From assembly GCA_963759115.1 (NCBI GenBank), contig CAVWXT010000011.1, positions 1 to 5,011 on the forward strand: a DNA stretch of 5,011 nt, read 5' to 3'. The number at the start of each line of letters is the position of its first letter. The stretch's first letter is position 1. Positions 1-5,011 of this stretch are shown in pieces. The notes under the pieces are model-generated. The model worked only from the letters and a program-made list of their open reading frames with translations. It made no database searches and was not told the origin of the DNA. The DNA is from CAVWXT01 sp963759115 (GTDB lineage Bacteria; Planctomycetota; Planctomycetia; Pirellulales; Thermoguttaceae). The position numbers and the translations under genes are program-made.

Positions 1-1820
1 TGGCTCTGTCTTGAGACCCCGGGTTCGCCCGCAGCCGGTTGTAGAGCACCACGATGCGCAGGGCATTGAGCAAGCTGCCGCTTGTATTCGTGGATGCGCT
101 TGACCTGGCAATCAAAGATGGTGTCCGGATCTACGCATCTGCCCGGAGGTGGTTTTGAGCCACTGGGCGAACTGGGCTTTGGCCTCGCGTTTGGCCTTGC
201 GGAAGTCGTTGCGAAAGGCCCTGTCGTCGGCCAACGGTTTGAGCTTGCTCAATTGAGCCGAGGTCGGTGATCCAGCCGTCGCCAATGGCTGCGGTGATCG
301 TGCTGGCCAGGGCGGGGTTCGCCAGCAGCAACCAGCGTCTGCGGCGTGACGCCGTTGGTCTTGTTGCTGAAGCGCTCGGGAAACATCTCGGCCAGATCCT
401 TGACCGTCACCGTCGCGCAGCAGCTTGGAGTGGATCGCGGCCACGCCGTTGGTGCTGTGCGAGCCGACGATGGCCAGGTTCGCCATGCGAACGTGCTTGC
501 TCGCGCCTTCCTCGATCAAGCTGATGCGCTGCGACGCGGCCCTCGTCGCCAGGGAAGCGGCTCCGGACGGAATCGAGCAGGCGGCGGTTGATCTCGTAAG
601 ATGATCTCCAGGTGACGGGGCAGCAAGCATCTCGAACCAGGCGACCGGCCATTTTTCCAGGGCCTCGGGCAGCAAGGTGTGGTTCGTGTAGGCAAGAGTC
701 CGCTGGGTCAGCGACCATGCCTGGTCCCAGCCAAGGTGCGCTTCGTCCAGCAGAATCCGCATCAACTCGGGGACGGCCATCGTCGGGTGGGTGTCGTTGA
801 GCTGGATGGCGACTTTCTCGGGAAGCGTGTTCCAGTCGGCGTTGGTGCGGCGGAATCGCCGCACGAGGTCGGCCAGCGAGCAGGCGACCAGGAAATACTC
901 CTGCACGAAGCGCAGCCCCTGCCCCATGCTCGTGGAATCGTCGGGATACAGTACCCGCGTGAGAGATTCGGCCGTGAGCGTCTCGGCCTCCGCGCCGACG
1001 AAATCGCCGCTGCTGAATCTCTGAAAATCGAAATAATCCGGCGCCGCGGCGGCCCAGAGCCGAAGCGTGTTGATCGTCTTGCCGCCGTAGCCGACCACGG
1101 GGCGGTCGAAAGGGATGCCGAACAGCGTGGACGGCCTTGCCGAGGATGGGACGCAAGTTGCCGCCACGGAACTCGAAGGAGCAACCCAGCTTGACTTCCA
1201 CCTTCTCGTCAGGGCGCGTGACCTCCCAGGGATCCGGCCGGCGGAGCCAGTTGTCCGGCTGTTCGTGCTGCCAGCCGTCCTGAATAGTCTGACGAAAGAT
1301 GCCGTATTCGTACCGCAGACCGTAGCCCATGGCGGGAAGTTGCATCGTGGCCATCGAGTCGAGGAAACAGGCGGCCAGGCGCCCGAGCCCGCCGTTGCCA
1401 AGGCCCGCGTCGGGTTCCGCTTCAAGCAGGCCGAGCCAATCGAGGTTCTTCTGCTTGACCGCTTGCCTGGCGATGGGATCGAGCAAGAGGTTCGTCACAT
1501 TGTTTGCCAGGCGAGCGCCCGATGAGAAACTCCATCGAAAGGTAATAGACGCGCTTGGGGTCCTCGCGATCATAGGTGTCCTCGGTGAGCAACCAGCGTT
1601 GCGAGAGGACGTCCCGAACGGAGCGGGCAAAGGCCTCGAAGCGTTCTCGCGGGCCCGCGGCGGTCAGTTTGACGACGTTATCGAAGAGCAGGTGCCGCTC
1701 GTAAAGTGCCTCATCCGTGCCCGCGAACTCCACCGGACCACACCCGTATTGCTCGCGTAGACTCGCCAAACCGTCGGGGCCTGTTGACGCCAGAGGGGCA
1801 GCCTTTTGTTTTGTACTCAT
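1..1820 (-). pseudogene. glgP: Glycogen/alpha-glucan phosphorylase, 3'-partial, multiply frameshifted
   Basis: GT35 phosphorylase, which releases glucose-1-phosphate from glycogen or maltodextrin with phosphate, using PLP. About 600 of the usual 800-840 residues are encoded; the C-terminal PLP-lysine region lies beyond the left edge. Landmarks in order are YLSMEFLIGRS (~1544-1512), GNGGLGRLAACFLDSMAT (~1398-1346), NLRPILGKPSTLFGIPFDRPVVGYGGKT (~1160-1075), LNDTHPTMAVPE (~803-770), WPVAWFEML (~650-627), SLIEEGASKHVRMANLAIVGSHSTNGVA (~520-440), FSNKTNGVTPRRWLLLANP (~375-315) and VKRIHEYKRQL (~104-72). They occur in three different frames. Reading through requires skipping one base near 1510, 1135, 625, 598, 531, 413, 340, 257, 135 and 71. 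The start at 1818-1820 is supported by AGGA eight bases upstream and an in-frame TGA at 1836-1838. As written, only about 103 correct residues would be made. The preserved motifs suggest sequence error rather than a decayed gene, but the sequence cannot settle it. Confidence 0.9.
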
Positions 1821-1826
1821 TTGCCG

Positions 1827-1834
1827 TTTCCTTT
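1827..1834 (-). promoter_or_regulatory. Ribosome binding site of glgP
   Basis: The minus strand reads AAAGGAAA, with AGGA eight bases before the ATG at 1820. An in-frame TGA just upstream (1836-1838) rules out a longer start. Confidence 0.7.
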
Positions 1835-1841
1835 CTCACGA

Positions 1842-1856
1842 GATGACGTGGTCATC
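1842..1856. promoter_or_regulatory. Perfect inverted repeat upstream of glgP (possible operator)
   Basis: GATGAC-GTG-GTCATC has six-base perfect arms around a three-base centre, about 21 bases upstream of the glgP start and just 5' of its ribosome binding site. It could be a dimeric regulator site or a small leader hairpin. No family is recognised, and a chance palindrome of this size is possible. Confidence 0.35.
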
Positions 1857-1892
1857 ACTTCAGATTCTTGATTTCTGTTCGCATGCGCCATA

Positions 1893-1904
1893 AATACGCG
1901 TATT
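1893..1904. repeat. 12-base perfect palindrome in the gap before glgP
   Basis: AATACGCGTATT is fully self-complementary, with no central spacer. It sits between the stop of the hypothetical gene and the glgP start, in the most AT-rich part of the gap. It could be a regulator half-site pair; no known operator is recognised. Confidence 0.3.
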
Positions 1905-1908
1905 GGGT

Positions 1909-2355
1909 TTAAGCAGTCGAGGAGATTGCATGGAGTTCCGTCCGGCAGGCAGCGCTGAAGTCTTTGAGTGGATCAAGCTCATTTGCCTCAAGCGCGGCGC
2001 GAATTTGCTCCGGTGTCATGTTGGGCCTCGAATAGAGATCGACAATTCGACGGCAACAATCCTCCGCCTTGCCCAGGACATTTTCGCCGGACATGAGCCG
2101 AATGCGGCCCAAGATCCCGTAGAGCGTCACGAATTTTTCCGGCCCTTCCAGCGAATGCACCATTGCATCGACGGCCAAACGCGACGCTTCCGTGATAAAT
2201 TCCCCATACAAGGTCTCTCGCTCGCGTAGTTTCCATTCGGTATTCGCGCGGATTCTCTGCGTGCGCTGGGTGATCCATGTGGTGCCGATGGAAGCAGCGG
2301 CGCCCACCAATGAACCCAGCATGGCGGCCATTGCAGTGATATATGTCGAATCCAT
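1909..2355 (-). CDS. Conserved hypothetical protein with one N-terminal membrane anchor
   Basis: This is a 148-residue protein of unknown function. Residues about 5-28 form a small-residue-rich hydrophobic segment (ITAMAAMLGSLVGAAASIGT) with few charges, likely a single transmembrane helix or uncleaved anchor. A basic stretch follows (QRTQRIRANTEWKLRERE, 30-47), placing the C-terminal part probably in the cytoplasm. The remainder is charged and predicted to be mostly helical, with a Cys pair at 100-101 and PNMTPEQIRAALEAN (111-125) near the end. I recall similar short unnamed proteins in many bacteria but no assigned function. The start is well fixed: an in-frame TGA lies at 2359-2361, two codons upstream of the ATG at 2353-2355. 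No strong Shine-Dalgarno is present at normal spacing; a GGAGG lies too far upstream, inside a small hairpin. The frame is intact. It sits in the same orientation between GH13 and glgP, but nothing in its sequence ties it to glucan metabolism. Confidence 0.8.
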   Translation of the reverse strand: MDSTYITAMAAMLGSLVGAAASIGTTWITQRTQRIRANTEWKLRERETLYGEFITEASRLAVDAMVHSLEGPEKFVTLYGILGRIRLMSGENVLGKAEDCCRRIVDLYSRPNMTPEQIRAALEANELDPLKDFSAACRTELHAISSTA

Positions 2356-2370
2356 AGTTCACCGTCGCTA

Positions 2371-2384
2371 GGAGGCACTCCTCC
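2371..2384. repeat. Small hairpin upstream of the hypothetical gene
   Basis: GGAGG-CACT-CCTCC forms a five-base-pair stem with a four-base loop. On the transcribed strand the stem contains a Shine-Dalgarno-like GGAGG 24 bases before the ATG at 2355, which is too far to serve that start directly. There is no T-run, so it is not a terminator. The rest of the 2356-2462 gap shows no recognisable promoter or RNA. Confidence 0.3.
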
Positions 2385-2462
2385 GGGTTATCGCTCACGT
2401 CGACTCTTTGTTGTGGTCATCGCCGTATGCTTTCTTTTGACATTCGTTAAAGACGGTAGGCC

Positions 2463-2692
2463 TCAGCAGAGTTTTACTCGATCGTCACATCGGGCTTCTG
2501 ATCCGTCGTGTTGCGTCAGCGAGAAGACCGAGGCTTCCCAGGGAGAGACATCCAGGTAAAATCCGCGGGAATGCAGATCGTCGCCCTCCCTGTCGTAAAT
2601 GGCGTCACCGATCAAGTCCTGAAGCCGCCATCGGCGGTTACCGAGGTCCGCGAAACGGCAGCCGAACATAGCACTGGCTCTGGTTAGAAGCG
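2463..2692 (-). other. Out-of-frame C-terminal domain of the GH13 enzyme
   Basis: This stretch encodes the missing end of the GH13 enzyme in shifted frames. After the codons for VNY, skipping one C at 2692 gives ASNQSQCYVRLP. Skipping one T in the run at 2653-2655 then gives FADLGNRRWRLQD, followed by DREGDDLHSRGFYLD and PWEASVFSLT, which look like the normal C-terminal beta-sandwich of this enzyme type. With both corrections the protein is 506 residues and stops at 2463. The last residues after SLTQHDGS look unnatural. A third single-base skip there would read KPDVTIE and stop at 2474-2476, which may be the true end, but this is only a guess. It could be genuine truncation, but sequence error is more likely because the coding sense survives. 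Confidence 0.75.
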
Positions 2693-3985
2693 ATAGTTCA
2701 CCGTCACCAGCAGCCGTTCTCCGCTGGGGCCCTGCCATCCGAAGGCCAGGAAACAATCCCAGGTCGGGTTGCCTTCCCAGGCGGGCGTGCATTCGAGCAA
2801 TTGCCATTGGCCATCGCGTACGACTTGCTGACGCAGCACGTTGAGCAGTCGGGCGTAGAAGCGGCGCAACTCTTCGTCGACGGGTTCGTTTGGAGCCCGG
2901 CACAGATGGGGAGAGATCCGTTTCTTTCGGCCCTCGAATTGACCCTGGTGAAAGAACCGCAGACCGGGGCAGAGAAACGTGATGACTGCCGCGGCCTCAT
3001 GAACCCGCGGAGAGAAGGTTGCGGCCGCCCGCGGCTCGTCGTGATTTTCCAGAAAACGGGCCAGCTTGTTCTGAAAATCGCACCCCGCCTGAAAGTGTTC
3101 ACGCACCAGACGGGCATGACCATCGCGGAGGCGGTCGTAGAGCCGCTTGTCGTAGGTGTAATCGAAACCTTGTTGCTGCATCGTCCATTCCAGGTCCCAG
3201 TAGACCTCAGCCAGGAAGCAGAAGTCCGGAAACTGCTCGCGCACTCGCTGGATCGCCTTCGGCCAAAAGGGTTCCGCCCGGATACCCCAGGTCCGTTCAA
3301 AGACGTCCGGGAGCAGCAACATGGCCATATCGCAGCGCACGCCGTCACATCGCTCCGCGACTTTCACCAGCTCCCCGATCATCGCTTCCTGCGTGGCCGG
3401 GTTGCCGTAATTGAGTTGAAGGGTGTCCGGCCAGCCCGGGAAATATGGATCGCGTCCGTAGGCGAGAATCACATCGCCTCGCCTGCTTTGGACTCGCGTA
3501 TAGTTCTCGGGAAGCTGGGCCAGGTCCTGTTGGCTGCCGGGTACGTAATAGTCGGGATGATCCTCCACCCAGGAATGATCCAAAGCGGTATGATTGGGAA
3601 CGAAGTCGAGCATCAAGCGCAGGCCGCGCTGGCGGAGTTTCTCGCGCAGGCGGGCCAGCGCCGCGTCTCCTCCCAGATCGACGTGTGTGGTGTAGCCGGC
3701 GATGGCGAACCCGGAACCCGCGATGTCCTCTTCATGCAAGTCGGGTAGCGTCTCTTGAAATTCCTTCCGCCACTTCTGGTTGCGACGCGCGACACACTGC
3801 CCAGCCAGGCCGGTCTGCCAAACGCTCAGGAACCAGACCCAGTCAAAACCGAACTCTCCAAGACGGTCGAGTTCAATGTCCGGAATGTCATCCAGAGTTG
3901 CTGCCCGGCCCAGCTTGTGGGAGATTTCCGTCAGCCAGACCCGGGTATTGATCTGATAACAGGAAGGGTAGCGCGGTGTTATCAT
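2684..3985 (-). CDS. GH13 alpha-amylase-family glycosidase, C-terminus frameshifted
   Basis: Retaining alpha-glucan hydrolase or transglycosidase of family GH13. No signal peptide is visible (it begins MITPRYPSCYQINTRVWL), so it probably acts on glycogen or maltodextrin in the cytoplasm. The literal frame gives 433 residues. The four GH13 regions are complete: LDFVPNH (126-132, region I), GVRCDMAML (215-223, nucleophile Asp219), FLAEVYWD (257-264, acid/base Glu260) and FLENHDEPR (311-319, transition-state Asp316). The N-terminal QINTRVWLTE strand opens the barrel, so the start at 3985 fits. It has GGAGG eight bases upstream and overlaps the ackA stop as ATGA. The stop at 2684-2686 falls at the beginning of the C-terminal beta domain, just after LLVTVNY. 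The rest of that domain is readable in two other frames downstream (separate entry), so the stop is probably not the true end. The exact specificity (amylase, transferase or trehalose-related) cannot be told from sequence alone. It precedes the hypothetical gene and glgP on the same strand. Confidence 0.9.
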   Translation of the reverse strand: MITPRYPSCYQINTRVWLTEISHKLGRAATLDDIPDIELDRLGEFGFDWVWFLSVWQTGLAGQCVARRNQKWRKEFQETLPDLHEEDIAGSGFAIAGYTTHVDLGGDAALARLREKLRQRGLRLMLDFVPNHTALDHSWVEDHPDYYVPGSQQDLAQLPENYTRVQSRRGDVILAYGRDPYFPGWPDTLQLNYGNPATQEAMIGELVKVAERCDGVRCDMAMLLLPDVFERTWGIRAEPFWPKAIQRVREQFPDFCFLAEVYWDLEWTMQQQGFDYTYDKRLYDRLRDGHARLVREHFQAGCDFQNKLARFLENHDEPRAAATFSPRVHEAAAVITFLCPGLRFFHQGQFEGRKKRISPHLCRAPNEPVDEELRRFYARLLNVLRQQVVRDGQWQLLECTPAWEGNPTWDCFLAFGWQGPSGERLLVTVNYRF

Positions 3986-5011
3986 GGCGTATCCCTCCTG
4001 CGCGAATCCTCGCCAAGCACCTGGACCACTTCCTGGAGCATCGTCAGATCTTCCCTGGTGGTGATGACGAGAATCCGGCCGCGTGAAGTGCGGCGGGCGA
4101 CGTCCGCATCCGGCCGGCAGGTGCCATTGGCTGCCGCATCCAATTCCAGTCCCAGGCACTCCAGGCCGGCACAGATGTCTTGCCTGACTTCGCTGGCGTG
4201 CTCGCCGACGCCGGCCGTGAAAACCAGGGCATCCACCCCGCCCATCGTCACCGTTAGCGCGCCGATAGCCTGCCGAACTCGGCGCGTGTAGATCGCCAGG
4301 GCCAGTTGGGCTTGCTGGTGGCCCGCCCGTGCCGCTGCCAGCACCTGGCGCATGTCGCCCGAGATGCCCGACACCCCCAGCAAGCCCGATTGGTGGTTGA
4401 GCGCCGTCTCGACTTGTGCGGGTGTCAGCCCGTGGTGTTGCTGGACGTGCAGCACGATACTCGGGTCGATCGAGCCGCTGCGCGTGGCCATCATCAATCC
4501 ATCCAGGGGAGTAAAGCCCATGGTGGTGGCGACACAGCGACCGCCGCGCACCGCCGAGTCGGAGCAACCGCTTCCAAGATGGCAGATCACAAGTCGCAAG
4601 TCGTCCGCCGACCGACCGAGCATCTCGGCAGCCCGGCGGCTGCAATAAGCATGGCTCATCCCGTGGAACCCGAAGCGGCGGATGCCCCAGTCGCGAGTCC
4701 ATTTCTCTGGGATGGGATAGGTCCGGGCCTCGGGCGGCAGCGTGGCATGGAAGGCCGTATCGAAAATGGCTACCTGCGGCACGCCGGGCAACTCCGCTTC
4801 CGCGGCCGCCAGGGTTTCCAGGCTCGGGGGGTTGTGCAGCGGCGCCAGGTCCGCAAGGGCGGTGATGTGCGCGCGGATTTCTGGCGTGATTCGCACCGAG
4901 GACGTAAATGGGCCGCCATGGACCACCCGATGCCCGACGGCCGCCAGGGCGGAATGTTCGGGCAGGGCGGCCGGCTCAGTGTGCATCAGGTCGTGCAGAA
5001 CACGCCGCACT
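3982..5011 (-). CDS. ackA: Acetate kinase (acetate/propionate family kinase), 5'-partial
   Basis: Catalyses reversible transfer of phosphate between acetyl phosphate and ADP, giving acetate and ATP, in the cytoplasm. The visible 342 residues run off the right edge. Families are about 400 residues, so roughly 55-60 N-terminal residues, including the first NAGSSS-type phosphate motif, lie outside. The first visible codon (GTG) is internal. Visible motifs are GHRVVHGG (residues 26-33), APLHNPP (56-62), FDTAFHATLP (83-92), RRFGFHGMSH (111-120), HLGSGCS (144-150), MGFTPLDGLMMATRSGSIDP (164-183) and FTAGVGEH (264-271). Using the Methanosarcina thermophila enzyme as reference, R91, H123, D148, H180, R241 and E384 correspond to R28, H59, D84, H116, R177 and E320, with matching spacing from H123 onward. 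The usual Asn211 is Ser147 here. The frame is unbroken. The TGA stop overlaps the ATG of the GH13 gene by four bases, implying an operon. A propionate or butyrate kinase role is a less likely alternative. Confidence 0.95.
   Translation of the reverse strand, partial: VRRVLHDLMHTEPAALPEHSALAAVGHRVVHGGPFTSSVRITPEIRAHITALADLAPLHNPPSLETLAAAEAELPGVPQVAIFDTAFHATLPPEARTYPIPEKWTRDWGIRRFGFHGMSHAYCSRRAAEMLGRSADDLRLVICHLGSGCSDSAVRGGRCVATTMGFTPLDGLMMATRSGSIDPSIVLHVQQHHGLTPAQVETALNHQSGLLGVSGISGDMRQVLAAARAGHQQAQLALAIYTRRVRQAIGALTVTMGGVDALVFTAGVGEHASEVRQDICAGLECLGLELDAAANGTCRPDADVARRTSRGRILVITTREDLTMLQEVVQVLGEDSRRRDTP
3993..3999 (-). promoter_or_regulatory. Ribosome binding site of the GH13 gene
   Basis: The minus strand reads AGGAGGG, a near-perfect Shine-Dalgarno sequence, with eight bases between GGAGG and the ATG at 3985. 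It lies within the last codons of ackA and, with the ATGA overlap, supports translational coupling and this start rather than any upstream one. Confidence 0.85.

Noticed and set aside
679..1525. Plus-strand open frames opposite glgP
   Set aside because: They are antisense shadows of conserved phosphorylase blocks such as LNDTHP and GYGGKT, with no independent support.
1..1820. Programmed ribosomal frameshifting in glgP
   Set aside because: Ten sites, no shared slippery sequence or downstream structure, and no precedent in this enzyme family that I know of.
2371..2384. Hairpin as a terminator after the GH13 gene
   Set aside because: The stem is only five base pairs, no T-run follows on the transcribed strand, and it lies close to the next start codon rather than the preceding stop.
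2801..3748. 315-codon plus-strand open frame opposite the GH13 gene
   Set aside because: It is a mirror of the GC-rich GH13 coding strand. It has no recognisable domain, and the catalytic motifs of GH13 show the minus strand is the coding one.
3986..4702. Long open frame upstream of the GH13 start, which would add 239 N-terminal residues
   Set aside because: It overlaps ackA on the same strand in another frame, is Pro/Arg/Gly-rich with no family resemblance, and the ribosome binding site and QINTRVWL motif fix the start at 3985.

Overview
This GC-rich bacterial window carries four genes, all on the minus strand and so read from right to left. In transcription order they are the C-terminal ~85% of an acetate kinase (ackA, running off the right edge), a GH13 alpha-amylase-family enzyme, a small membrane-anchored conserved hypothetical protein, and the N-terminal ~three quarters of a glycogen/alpha-glucan phosphorylase (glgP, running off the left edge). 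I see no RNA genes, mobile elements or CRISPR. The wording of the GH13 and GlgP proteins resembles versions I associate with Planctomycetota and some Proteobacteria, but the taxon cannot be fixed from the sequence alone.

Layout: ackA (3982-5011) ends with a TGA that overlaps the ATG of the GH13 gene as ATGA, and a strong GGAGG lies inside the ackA end, so the two are almost certainly co-transcribed and translationally coupled. The GH13 frame stops literally at 2684, but its homologous C-terminal domain continues in two other frames to about 2463. A gap of about 107 bases with a small hairpin precedes the hypothetical gene (1909-2355). A gap of 88 bases with two perfect inverted repeats and a good ribosome binding site then precedes glgP (1-1820).

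Together the genes suggest a storage-glucan breakdown module. GH13 and GlgP would act on glycogen or maltodextrin in the cytoplasm, GlgP yielding glucose-1-phosphate. Acetate kinase would make ATP from acetyl phosphate, for example if a phosphoketolase lies upstream outside the window.

The most striking signal is the pattern of frame breaks. By matching to remembered family motifs I count ten in glgP and two or three in the GH13 tail. Every one is repaired by deleting a single base, and none needs a base added. They are absent from 2700-5011 and crowd toward the left edge. That looks more like insertion-type sequence error, as in an unpolished long read or contig end, than natural decay. The catalytic motifs on both sides of the breaks are well preserved. 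I found no convincing novel system.
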